Positions 1 through 6,329 of a stretch of DNA of 12,525 nucleotides are shown one piece after another. The position numbers were made by a program, and so were the translations under genes. This DNA comes from Comamonadaceae bacterium (GTDB lineage: Bacteria > Pseudomonadota > Gammaproteobacteria > Burkholderiales > Burkholderiaceae_C), in the NCBI GenBank assembly GCA_947457975.1, contig CANGYC010000042.1, positions 1-12,525 on the forward strand. Reading direction: 5' to 3'. How positions within the stretch are numbered: position 1 is the stretch's first letter; each line of letters starts with the position of its first letter. The notes below the pieces were generated by a model, which saw only the letters and a program-made list of their open reading frames with translations, did no database searches and was not told the DNA's origin.

Positions 1-182
1 CCGAGCTATCCCTGCAGATCGTCGAACTCGCGCGCGAGCACGGGCGTGTCACGATCGGTGATGCGATCAAGTTGACAGGTGTCAGTCGCAACACGCTCAA
101 GCAGCATTTCCGCAAGCTGGTGGAGCAGGGGCACTTGAATCAGCAAGGCCTCGGACGCGGCGTCTGGTACTTGCTCAAGTAA
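1..182 (+). CDS. Fic-type protein, C-terminal winged-helix fragment (partial)
   Basis: Only the last 59 codons are present (reading frame from base 3, stop TAA at 180-182); the start lies off the left edge. The peptide is a compact winged-helix DNA-binding module: a helix with ELSLQIVELAREHGRVTIGD, then a recognition helix with TGVSRNTLKQHFRKLVEQ, then a wing ending GLGRGVWYLLK. This module sits at the C-terminus of many bacterial Fic-domain AMPylase-like proteins (the Fic plus C-terminal wHTH architecture) and also of some divergent-AAA/RecG-like regulators. The catalytic Fic motif HxFx(D/E)GNGR would lie upstream and cannot be seen, so the Fic assignment is by tail similarity only. No obvious terminator follows, and the 157 bases to the next gene show no convincing promoter. 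Confidence 0.6.
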   Translation, partial: ELSLQIVELAREHGRVTIGDAIKLTGVSRNTLKQHFRKLVEQGHLNQQGLGRGVWYLLK

Positions 183-339
183 ACGAGCAAGTCGCACCTG
201 GCGGACTGGCACGCCACGGAGTGGTTCATAAAGCCGCAGTTGGCCGTCTTTCGTACGCCGCTCACCTGCGCTCCATCACGCGGTTTTTCCTTCATTGGCA
301 GGCAAACGTAAATAACAACCTCCGGCCGACAATCAACTC

Positions 340-927
340 ATGTCCATCATCGACCACCGCACCGTCTACTACCTGCCCGGTCAGGGCGGTCAGTTGGCCA
401 CGGGTTTGGGGCAGGGTTTGATAGATCGAGGTTTTCATGTCACCGGACGAGAGACACGTGGCGACTTCCGGAGCTTGTCCTTTGAAGAACAGATCCAGGT
501 GGTCATCCAGGACCTGCAAGACCATTTTTGGCACGAGCAGGCCAGGGTGATCTGCAATTCATTCGGCTCGTACCTGTTTCTGCATGCTCAGGCCCAGATG
601 CCGGCTTTCGTGGGGCGGGTGTTGCTGCTGTCGCCAATCGTCGGCGAGTTCACTAACGAGCAAACCCGGACCAGCTTTTCACCGCCGAGGCCGCAGCGGC
701 TCAAGGATTTGGCTGAGGCGGGGCAGTTCAATGCACCGGCCCACTGCGAGATTCATGTCGGCGCAGAAGACTGGCAAAGCATTCCGGCCAATGTGCAGGC
801 CTTTGGTCGGTTGACGGGGATACCCGTGAACGTGGTGCCAAAAGGTGGGCACGACCTGGGCAAGGCTTATGTGAGCCCGTTGCTCGACCGGTGGTTACCG
901 TCGAATGTGGAAACATCAGCACCATGA
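340..927 (+). CDS. Alpha/beta-hydrolase-like protein, 195 aa
   Basis: The product is a small cytoplasmic protein without signal peptide. It begins with a beta-strand and oxyanion-type loop (YYLPGQGGQ, about residues 10-18). A nucleophile elbow reads CNSFGSYLFL (about residues 71-80), so the usual G-x-S-x-G is C-N-S-F-G with Cys replacing the first Gly. A late GAEDW supplies a plausible acid and KGGHDLGKAYV near the C-terminus a plausible catalytic His. Order and spacing fit a minimal alpha/beta hydrolase of the small serine-hydrolase type; the substrate cannot be guessed. The ATG at 340 has no strong Shine-Dalgarno; no better start is seen. The stop overlaps the next gene's start (ATGA at 924-927), so the two are probably translationally coupled and functionally linked. 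Codon use looks slightly less GC-rich than the operon on the right. Confidence 0.7.
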   Translation: MSIIDHRTVYYLPGQGGQLATGLGQGLIDRGFHVTGRETRGDFRSLSFEEQIQVVIQDLQDHFWHEQARVICNSFGSYLFLHAQAQMPAFVGRVLLLSPIVGEFTNEQTRTSFSPPRPQRLKDLAEAGQFNAPAHCEIHVGAEDWQSIPANVQAFGRLTGIPVNVVPKGGHDLGKAYVSPLLDRWLPSNVETSAP

Positions 928-1409
928 AAATCGACGACGCTCGCCGCTGCCACATCCAAGCCGTCATGGAGTGGTTGGAGAAGAACGTCCGGGTCTATCC
1001 CACGCCCTCGTGCATCAGTCTTCGCCAGATCCGACTGGATTCCAGTACCTTGTGCGGAGGGGCTCTTCTTTTCGTGGGGGATGCACTGCTAGGCGAAGAG
1101 TTGACCCTACAGATGGGCGATGCCGGTTGGCTGACTTTTACCCCGCCTCTATTTCACTCGCCATTGGGTGCGCCGGCCACTTACGGTGCCATTGAACTCA
1201 CGGGCAACACGCAGCAGGCTGTCATTGCTGCAGTTCAGGGCTTGCTGCCCCGTCTCCTGCCCTTTGGGATCAATCCCAAGACCCAAGAGTGGGTCACAGC
1301 ATCGACCCCGCTGCGAGAGCGGATCAGCGATGCCGCTGAACTGAATGCCGCCTTGGAACGGATCACCCATCCTGATTTCGAGTGGGTCCAATCCGTCGCG
1401 CCAGACTGA
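924..1409 (+). CDS. Hypothetical protein, 161 aa, coupled to upstream hydrolase
   Basis: I do not recognise this protein. I chose ATG 924 over an in-frame GTG at 891 because 924 forms a classic ATGA overlap with the hydrolase stop, and a weak GGAAA lies at 909-913. The sequence has an N-terminal amphipathic stretch (MKIDDARRCHIQAVMEWLEK), then alternating hydrophobic strands (GGALLFVGDALLG, GWLTFTPPLF) and a helical C-terminal half with LLPRLLPFGINPKTQEW. There is no signal peptide, no transmembrane segment long enough to be convincing, and no catalytic motif I can name. The composition suggests a soluble mixed alpha/beta protein. Because it is coupled to the alpha/beta-hydrolase gene it is likely a partner, chaperone or immunity-like protein for it, but that is only context. 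Confidence 0.65.
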   Translation: MKIDDARRCHIQAVMEWLEKNVRVYPTPSCISLRQIRLDSSTLCGGALLFVGDALLGEELTLQMGDAGWLTFTPPLFHSPLGAPATYGAIELTGNTQQAVIAAVQGLLPRLLPFGINPKTQEWVTASTPLRERISDAAELNAALERITHPDFEWVQSVAPD

Positions 1410-1910
1410 TCAGCGACTGCGCGTTCACGACACTGATCGATCAGCGGGTGGCGCCGATCACAAACAGAGCAGCGCCCGCTGCTCGTCCCACAGCAACTGC
1501 GTGCCAGACGCCAGATCGAACAGAGTGACATGATCTTGCAATGACTCGCCCGGAATAGCTGGCACGATGTCCGGTGCCAGGGTGGTGAGGCTGACCATTC
1601 GGCGCACCTAGGCCCGGTCCATCCCCTCCATCTCGGCAACCTCGGCCAGGTTGCGTGCCTTGCCGGACTCCAGGATGCTGGGCCCCTTCGGTTGGAGCCA
1701 ACCTGTCGATGCGTCCCAGCGTGCGCCGTGTGGCCTTTGGCATTAACACCCAGCCCCAGGTCTGGTCCTTGGAGTTTCGGCCGCGCCCAAATTGCCGGCC
1801 GCAGCGAAGCACTCTAGCGCTTCTTGGGCATCAAGTGCCTATGAATCGCCATGCCGCTTCGCCACCCGCGATGACGCAGTCGTGCAGACCTTCACCCTTT
1901 GTGTATGAAC
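1410..1910. other. Gene-poor stretch between hypothetical gene and Bug gene
   Basis: These roughly 500 bases hold no intact gene. The left half carries the recombinase remnant on the minus strand. Just before it are two palindromes sharing a core: CTGATCAG at 1406-1413 (overlapping the stop of the upstream gene) and the perfect 12-mer CTGATCGATCAG at 1433-1444, too short and without a T tract to call terminators. The right half (about 1700-1910) has only short open frames in every direction, and short minus-strand peptides such as MAIHRHLMPKKR followed by a stop near 1816. It looks like decayed coding sequence, consistent with a scar of a mobile element. No tRNA, attachment-site duplication or terminal inverted repeat was found by eye. 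Confidence 0.5.
1458..1694 (-). pseudogene. Remnant of recombinase C-terminal region, with internal amber stop
   Basis: Read on the minus strand from about 1694 down to a TGA at 1458-1460, one frame gives ILESGKARNLAEVAEMEGMD, then RA and a TAG at 1608-1610, then VRRMVSLTTLAPDIV, and further on DHVTLFDLAS and LLWDEQRALL before the stop. This is the helical C-terminal region found in a group of proteobacterial serine-recombinase/resolvase-family proteins (pattern: LAE-AE-EG--R-YV-R---L--LAPDIV--I). At the TAG the family normally has an aromatic Tyr (Y to amber). No recombinase catalytic N-terminal domain or start codon is visible; upstream on the minus strand the frame closes with TAA near 1741 and no similarity continues. 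I read it as the decayed 3' end of a mobile-element or prophage recombinase. Its beginning is therefore not defined. Confidence 0.55.
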
Positions 1911-2888
1911 TCATTCGCCTCGGATGCCTTGCTGCTTGATGATTTCCGCATAGCGGCGGGTGTCAGCGGCATTGAGCGCGCTGAGTTGGGCTGTCGACAT
2001 GGGGGTCGGCTCGGCGCCCAAGGTGCGGATGAACTGCGTGACCGCTGGCGTTACCAGGATGCGATTGATCTCTCGATTCAGACGCTCCACCACGGCCGGG
2101 GGGGTGCCCGCCGGCGCAAAGAAGCTGTGGGTTGAGCCGCCGTCATAGCCTTTGAGACCCAGCTCGGCCAGGGTGGGTGTGTCGGGGTAGAGGAAGGAGC
2201 GCTTGGTGCTACCTACGGCCAACAGTCGCAGCGCCCCTGAACGGATGTGCGGGGCTGCAATACCAGGGTCCATGAAGAAATCAAGGTTGCCGGCCAGCAA
2301 GTCTTGCAGGGCGGGTGCAGAGCCACGATAGGGGATGTGCACCGCAAAAATACCGGCCATGTTCTTGAGCATCTCGGCGCCAATATGCGGCGTAGAGCCA
2401 TTGCCCGGGCTGCCGTAGCTCAACTTGCCAGGATTGGCTTTGGCGAATTTCTGGAGATCGGCGAAGGTATTGAAAGGAGAGTTGGCGCGCACCACCAGGA
2501 ACAACTCGAGGCGAGCCGTGGCGGCCACGGGAACCAGGTCCTTGTTCGGGTCATAGGGCATCTTGGACGTCAGAGTCGGTACAACGACCATGGTGCTACC
2601 CGCGGACATCAGCAGTGTGTAGCCGTCGCCGGGGGCCTTGGCCACCACGTCTGCCCCGACCATGCCCCCCGCCCCGCTGCGGTTTTCCACCACCACCGGC
2701 ACTCCGAGTGCCTGCGACAGGGGCGTGGCGACCGCCCGGCCCAGCACATCGGGTGAACTGCCCGGCGCTATATTGATAACCAGACGGATGGGCTTGTTCG
2801 GCCACTCCTGAGCCGCAACCCCCAGCGGGGCCAATAGCAGTCCAGAAAGAGAAGTCGCAAGGGCCAGTCGGCGCTGACGTGAGAACAT
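1911..2888 (-). CDS. Bug/TctC-family periplasmic solute-binding protein
   Basis: The protein has 325 residues, the usual Bug length. I chose ATG 2886-2888 because AGGAGA (2894-2899, minus strand) lies 5 bases upstream and it puts a signal peptide first (RQRR, hydrophobic core, then LGVAAQEWPNKP). The open frame continues far upstream but that extension is not a gene. Family marks: the strand PIRLVINIAPGSSPDVLGRA (ligand loop; PGSSPD instead of the common PGGxxD), ENRSGAGGMVGADVVAKAPGDGYTLLM, IPYRGSAPALQDLLAG, and FFAPAGTPPAVVERLNREIN. Bug proteins bind carboxylates or other small metabolites and hand them to TctAB permeases or act as extracytoplasmic sensors. No tctA/tctB is in the window, so this is an orphan Bug, as most are. 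It lies downstream of and co-oriented with the HTH-citrate-synthase gene, 212 bases apart. Confidence 0.93.
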   Translation of the reverse strand: MFSRQRRLALATSLSGLLLAPLGVAAQEWPNKPIRLVINIAPGSSPDVLGRAVATPLSQALGVPVVVENRSGAGGMVGADVVAKAPGDGYTLLMSAGSTMVVVPTLTSKMPYDPNKDLVPVAATARLELFLVVRANSPFNTFADLQKFAKANPGKLSYGSPGNGSTPHIGAEMLKNMAGIFAVHIPYRGSAPALQDLLAGNLDFFMDPGIAAPHIRSGALRLLAVGSTKRSFLYPDTPTLAELGLKGYDGGSTHSFFAPAGTPPAVVERLNREINRILVTPAVTQFIRTLGAEPTPMSTAQLSALNAADTRRYAEIIKQQGIRGE

Positions 2889-2893
2889 GGGGG

Positions 2894-2899
2894 TCTCCT
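2894..2899 (-). promoter_or_regulatory. Ribosome binding site of the Bug gene
   Basis: AGGAGA on the minus strand, 5 bases before the ATG at 2886-2888. It decides the start against the much longer upstream open frame. Further upstream on the minus strand a TAGAAT hexamer (2984-2989) could be a -10 element, but no acceptable -35 sits at the right distance, so no promoter is called. Confidence 0.7.
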
Positions 2900-3100
2900 G
2901 AAGGCTTGTTGGTAGGTATACGTGCGCCGAACCACGGAGGAAAAACCTTCTAAATTCATGGCCACGTTGAGCGAAGCGGAAAAATTCTAGGATTGCTTTG
3001 ATCGCAGCGAGCCGCCTGCGGCGCACTGGCACACAAATCGAAGGGTCAAGCGGCCAGGCCTCCCATGGGCGCGCCAGCTGCACCGGCGCACTGCTGGGGG

Positions 3101-4387
3101 TCAGCGAAGATGCTGATAAAGCCCGCGCGGTCGAATGGTGAAGCCCGCAAGGCGCTGTTCCATGACATGCGCTATCCAGCCCGCACTGCGGCCGATTCCC
3201 CACAGCGCGCAGGGGCTGCGGGCAGGCAAACCCCATGCAATGCACAGCACGACCAGCCCCATCTCGATGTTGGGGTGCAGGCCCAGCTGTCGCGATACCG
3301 ATTCGACGAATCGGTACGCCAGGTCCGCGCGTTTGCTGCCTGGAGCCGTCTGCTGCGCCAACTCGATGAGCTGGCGTGCGCGTGGATCGCCTTGCGGGTA
3401 AATCGGCAGGCCAAAGCCCACCATGCGCTGGCGCCTGAGTTCGGCCGAGGCAATCCAATGCTCCAGATCGGACACCGAATCGATGCCTGCAATCAGATCT
3501 TCGGCCGCATCGGCTCCGCCGGCCAGCGTGGCGCCCTGCTGTGTGGCCAAGGCTGCGACGATGCTGGCATACAGGGTCGAGCCTGTGGATGCGGCGATGC
3601 GGGCCGAGAAAGTCCCCGAGGACAGTTCATGGTCAGCGCCCAGGATCAGGGCCGCATTGACCGCGTGTTCGGCCTGGGCAGTCGGGGTCACGCCCATAGA
3701 CAGCAGGATGTGCTGGGCGATGGGACGCTCGCCTTGCGGCATGGTGAAGCGAAGCTGCGGCCCCAGAATGCCGCAGGCACCGGCAAAGCCAAACAGCATC
3801 TGCCTAGACAGGCGCTCGATCGAGCCGGTGCGCAACTCCTCGGCCAGCGTGCCGCCGCCCAGCGCGATGGCAACCATGGAGAAGACGCGCATCATTCGGG
3901 GATTGCGGGCCCCTTGTTGCAGCAAGGCCTGCAAGGCACTGCCTAAATCAACCGGATGCGTTTCTACCGGCCAAATCTGCGGCGTGTCTGTCAGTACACC
4001 CGACCACAGCAACTCTGCCACGTTCTCGAAAGCGCCTGGGTCGAGCACCAGGTCGCTGGCCAGATGCCCCCGGTAGCGCGGTCCCTGGTCGTCAATTTGG
4101 GTGATGGTCGTGTCGATCACGGGTTGACCCCAGCGCATGGCCGCTGCCGCCACCGCGCCGTGGCCTTGGCGCACCGTGCTGCGCACCTTGAGACTTTCGA
4201 CCTCTTCTCGCAGATAGCGGTTGCCCTTGCGCCCAGGGTGCTTGACCGGATGGAGCCAGCCCCGGCTGACATAGGTATACAGCGTCGCCTGCTTGACCCC
4301 CAGCAGGCGGCTGGCCTCCTGTGCGGTCAACAGATCGCTGCGGTCATTCTTGTCGGTGAAATCTGCGGCGAGTGACGGTGGCGTCAT
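3101..4387 (-). CDS. HTH-citrate synthase fusion, probable catalytically dead regulator
   Basis: The product has 428 residues from ATG 4385-4387 (an in-frame ATG 27 codons upstream, at 4468, gives an extension unlike the family; the Shine-Dalgarno is weak, AAAGAAAA). Residues about 20-67 form a MerR/excisionase-type HTH: LLTAQEASRLLGVKQATLYT, then YVSRGWL and a basic wing GRKGNRYLREEVESL. The rest is a citrate-synthase fold: GADHELSSGTFSARIAASTG (His253, substrate-binding region), a GDPRAR loop, and a C-terminal GRSAGWIAHVMEQR plus RPRGLY that keep binding arginines. At the catalytic positions classical GPLHGG reads ATLAGG (Ala289), GFGH-P reads GFGLP (Leu327), and PNVD reads PNIE (Glu375). 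So both catalytic His and the Asp are replaced. I infer a transcription regulator sensing an acyl-CoA, oxaloacetate-like or citrate-like ligand, controlling the divergent operon or the downstream Bug gene. Family call firm; regulatory role inferred. Confidence 0.88.
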   Translation of the reverse strand: MTPPSLAADFTDKNDRSDLLTAQEASRLLGVKQATLYTYVSRGWLHPVKHPGRKGNRYLREEVESLKVRSTVRQGHGAVAAAAMRWGQPVIDTTITQIDDQGPRYRGHLASDLVLDPGAFENVAELLWSGVLTDTPQIWPVETHPVDLGSALQALLQQGARNPRMMRVFSMVAIALGGGTLAEELRTGSIERLSRQMLFGFAGACGILGPQLRFTMPQGERPIAQHILLSMGVTPTAQAEHAVNAALILGADHELSSGTFSARIAASTGSTLYASIVAALATQQGATLAGGADAAEDLIAGIDSVSDLEHWIASAELRRQRMVGFGLPIYPQGDPRARQLIELAQQTAPGSKRADLAYRFVESVSRQLGLHPNIEMGLVVLCIAWGLPARSPCALWGIGRSAGWIAHVMEQRLAGFTIRPRGLYQHLR

Positions 4388-4520
4388 TAGGGGTTTTCTT
4401 TGATCGACTGACGAATCGAGATTGATGGGGTGTCGACCTGCTCCTAGACTAGCCTTGCCTTGCAACACTCGTCAACATCCAAGTACGAGCAGATCCAGGT
4501 CACAACGTGGAGAGACGACA
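4388..4520. promoter_or_regulatory. Divergent intergenic control region with candidate operator repeats
   Basis: These 133 bases separate the start of the HTH-citrate-synthase gene (minus) from the start of the SDR gene (plus) and must contain both promoters unless transcription enters from elsewhere. Possible operator elements: an inverted repeat CTCGT-N12-ACGAG (4468-4489), a short symmetric CTAGACTAG (4444-4452) built from two CTAG tetramers, and two ATCGA copies 12 bases apart (4403-4407 and 4415-4419). No hexamer pair convincingly matches a sigma-70 promoter on either strand, so promoter positions are not called. The arrangement fits a regulator that binds between itself and its target operon, which is inference. 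Confidence 0.45.
4509..4514 (+). promoter_or_regulatory. Ribosome binding site selecting a TTG start
   Basis: GGAGAG lies 6 bases before TTG 4521. It is the only good Shine-Dalgarno in the region and points to the TTG as the start of the SDR gene, rather than the ATG at 4422 in the same frame, which would run through the intergenic control region and into the regulator's extension. Confidence 0.7.
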
Positions 4521-5294
4521 TTGATTGAGCAATCAACACCCGGGCCCGTCCAACGCGTGATCGTGGTCACAGGCGCCGCGCAGGGGCTGGGTCGCGCCTA
4601 TGCACTGCGGTTTGCAGCTGAAGGCCACCGCGTGGTGGCCATGGACATCCAGAAAGAGGCTCTAGAGAGCGTGGCCGCTGAGGTCCAGGCCGCAGGGGGC
4701 CAGTGCCTGCCACTGGTGGCCGATGTCGGCGACGAGGCCAGCGTGGCCCAGGCCGCTGCCCATGTCGACGCCGCCTTCGGGCGCTGCGATGTGCTTGTGA
4801 ACAACGCCGCCATCTTTTCCACCATCAAGATGCGCCCCTTCGAGCAAATTCCGGTGGATGAATGGATGCGCGTGTTGCATGTCAACGTGACCGGCACTTT
4901 CCTGATGACGCGTGCCTTCGCCCCCCTGATGCGGCGCCACCGCTGGGGACGGATTGTCAATGTGTCCTCCGCGGCATTCGTGATGGGACGACCAAACTAT
5001 CTGCACTACACGACCTCCAAGGCGGCTGTCGTCGGCATGACGCGTTCCCTGGCCCGGGAACTCGGGGTCGATGGCATCACGGTCAATGCCTTGCTGCCTG
5101 GCGCCACCGACACCGAAATCCCCCGTGAAACCGTCACACCCGAGCAAAAGAGGCAGCAGATCGCCATGCGCTGCATACAGCGGGAGGAGGGGCCGCGTGA
5201 CCTGGAGGGCGTGGTCAGCTTCCTGGCCTCTGATGACAGTGCGTTCGTGACCGGGCAGTCCTTTGTGGTGGACGGTGGTTATTGCTTTTTGTGA
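4521..5294 (+). CDS. Short-chain dehydrogenase/reductase (classical SDR), TTG start
   Basis: The product has 257 residues, the standard length of a classical SDR. The dinucleotide motif is VTGAAQGLGRAYALRF (Gly18, Gly22, Gly24); Asp42 after the second strand (VVAMDIQ) favours NAD over NADP. The NNAA motif follows at VLVNNAAIF. The catalytic set is Ser150 (NVSSAAF), Tyr163 and Lys167 (LHYTTSKAAVV), with LLPGATDTEIP and the closing GQSFVVDGGYCFL of the FabG-like group. The enzyme should oxidise a secondary or primary hydroxyl of a small substrate, or reduce the carbonyl. It is the first gene of the plus-strand operon and is followed, after a hairpin with a T tract, by the TRAP genes. That position suggests a step in degrading the imported substrate. 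No key residue is missing. Confidence 0.93.
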   Translation: MIEQSTPGPVQRVIVVTGAAQGLGRAYALRFAAEGHRVVAMDIQKEALESVAAEVQAAGGQCLPLVADVGDEASVAQAAAHVDAAFGRCDVLVNNAAIFSTIKMRPFEQIPVDEWMRVLHVNVTGTFLMTRAFAPLMRRHRWGRIVNVSSAAFVMGRPNYLHYTTSKAAVVGMTRSLARELGVDGITVNALLPGATDTEIPRETVTPEQKRQQIAMRCIQREEGPRDLEGVVSFLASDDSAFVTGQSFVVDGGYCFL

Positions 5295-5304
5295 TTCCCC
5301 CAAG

Positions 5305-5331
5305 CACGCCGGGCGTGGCGTGAAATTTTTT
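5305..5331 (+). terminator. Hairpin plus T tract between SDR and dctP (attenuating terminator?)
   Basis: CACGCC (5305-5310) and GGCGTG (5317-5322) form a perfect 6-bp GC-rich stem around a 6-base loop, followed by AAA and six T (5326-5331). Three A residues between stem and T tract make it weaker than a textbook terminator. It sits 10 bases after the SDR stop and 20 bases before the dctP start, inside a co-oriented gene series, so it may act as partial terminator or mRNA-stabilising 3' end rather than the operon's end. Confidence 0.4.
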
Positions 5332-5351
5332 AAACCAACAGGAGACAGGAC

Positions 5352-6329
5352 ATGAAGTTGTTCAAGCAAATAGGTCGGATCACTGCTGCGCTTTGCATGG
5401 CCGTGGGTGTGTCGCAGGCCAGTGCCCAGGAGGTCACGATCAGGGCGGTCAGCGCCTGGCCCGAGGGCAACTTCTTCTCGCTTAATTTCGAAAATTTCGT
5501 CAAGCGAGTCAATGCCGAGGGCAAGGGGGTCATCCAGATCAATTACCTCGGAGGTGGTGCCAAGGTCATGCCCCCGTTCGAGGTGGGCAACGCCGTGAAA
5601 AACGGCGTGGTGGACATGGTCAACGTGACTGGCAACTTCTACACCAGCTTGTTGCCAGAATCGGATGCGCTGTCCGTCAGCACGGTGCCCGTGCAGGAGT
5701 GGCGCAAGAACGGAGCGTACGACTACATCAACAAGCTCTGGGGCGAGAAGATGAATGCGCACTACCTCGGGCGCGCCATCGACAACATGCCCTATCACTT
5801 GTTTCTCAAGAAGCAGATCACCAAGCCTGACCTGACCGGCATGCGTCTGCGCGGCATTCCCATTTACCGAGATTTTTTCCAGAGCATGGGCGGCAATGTG
5901 CTGACCATCGCACCGGGCGAAACCTACACGGCCCTCGAGCGTGGGGTGATCGACGGTTATGGCTGGCCTGTCTCGGGTATCTTCGACCTGAGCCTGCAAG
6001 AGCACACCAAGTACCGGGTCGAGCCGGGCTTTTACAACACCGAGGTGGGTGTTCTGGTCAATCTCAACACCTGGAAGCGGCTTAACGACAAGCAGCGTGC
6101 CGTGCTGACCAATGCCGCGATCTGGATGGAAAACCTCAATCTCGACAACCCGAAGAAATGGGAAGAGGAGAAGAAGCGCCAAACCGCAGCCGGCATTCAG
6201 CCCATTGTCTTTCCGGCCGCTGAAGCCGCGGCGTATGCCAAGCGCGCCACCGACACCATCTGGGAGAGCATCAACAAGCGCAGCCCTGAGCATGGACCCA
6301 AGCTGCGCCAGATGTTGACCACTAAGTGA
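5352..6329 (+). CDS. dctP: TRAP transporter solute-binding protein DctP
   Basis: This is a 325-residue periplasmic binding protein of the TRAP family. The ATG is preceded by AGGAGA (5340-5345). A signal peptide (KQIGR, hydrophobic core, SQASAQ) predicts cleavage after about residue 25, leaving EVTIRAVSAWPEG. Family marks: NYLGGGAKVMPPFEVGNAVK, then LTGMRLRGIPIYRDFFQSMG, where Arg167 matches the conserved arginine that clamps the substrate carboxylate, then ALERGVIDGYGWPVSGIFD. The ligand is therefore probably an organic acid with a carboxylate; the pocket does not let me name it. It passes substrate to the DctQ/DctM permease encoded immediately downstream. Its stop overlaps a GTG that can start dctQ. 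Confidence 0.93.
   Translation: MKLFKQIGRITAALCMAVGVSQASAQEVTIRAVSAWPEGNFFSLNFENFVKRVNAEGKGVIQINYLGGGAKVMPPFEVGNAVKNGVVDMVNVTGNFYTSLLPESDALSVSTVPVQEWRKNGAYDYINKLWGEKMNAHYLGRAIDNMPYHLFLKKQITKPDLTGMRLRGIPIYRDFFQSMGGNVLTIAPGETYTALERGVIDGYGWPVSGIFDLSLQEHTKYRVEPGFYNTEVGVLVNLNTWKRLNDKQRAVLTNAAIWMENLNLDNPKKWEEEKKRQTAAGIQPIVFPAAEAAAYAKRATDTIWESINKRSPEHGPKLRQMLTTK

Noticed and set aside
1406..1444. CTGATCAG and CTGATCGATCAG palindromes after the hypothetical gene as a terminator or att site
   Set aside because: Stems are short and AT-containing, no T tract follows, and there is no second copy at an element boundary; chance GATC palindromes are plausible.
2984..2989. TAGAAT on the minus strand as a -10 box for the Bug gene
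   Set aside because: No acceptable -35 hexamer at 16-18 bases; left as an uncalled possibility.
3021..3100. GCCGC/GCGGC symmetry after the citrate-synthase gene as an intrinsic terminator
   Set aside because: The arms leave almost no loop and no T tract follows, so read-through into the Bug gene remains possible.
2889..3458. Upstream extension of the Bug reading frame into the citrate-synthase gene
   Set aside because: The signal peptide and Shine-Dalgarno both place the start at 2888; the extension overlaps the regulator's coding sequence and has no family similarity.
3065..4375. Long plus-strand open frames opposite the HTH-citrate-synthase gene
   Set aside because: Peptides are Arg/Gly/Gln-rich without recognisable motifs; the minus-strand frame carries clear HTH and citrate-synthase motifs throughout.
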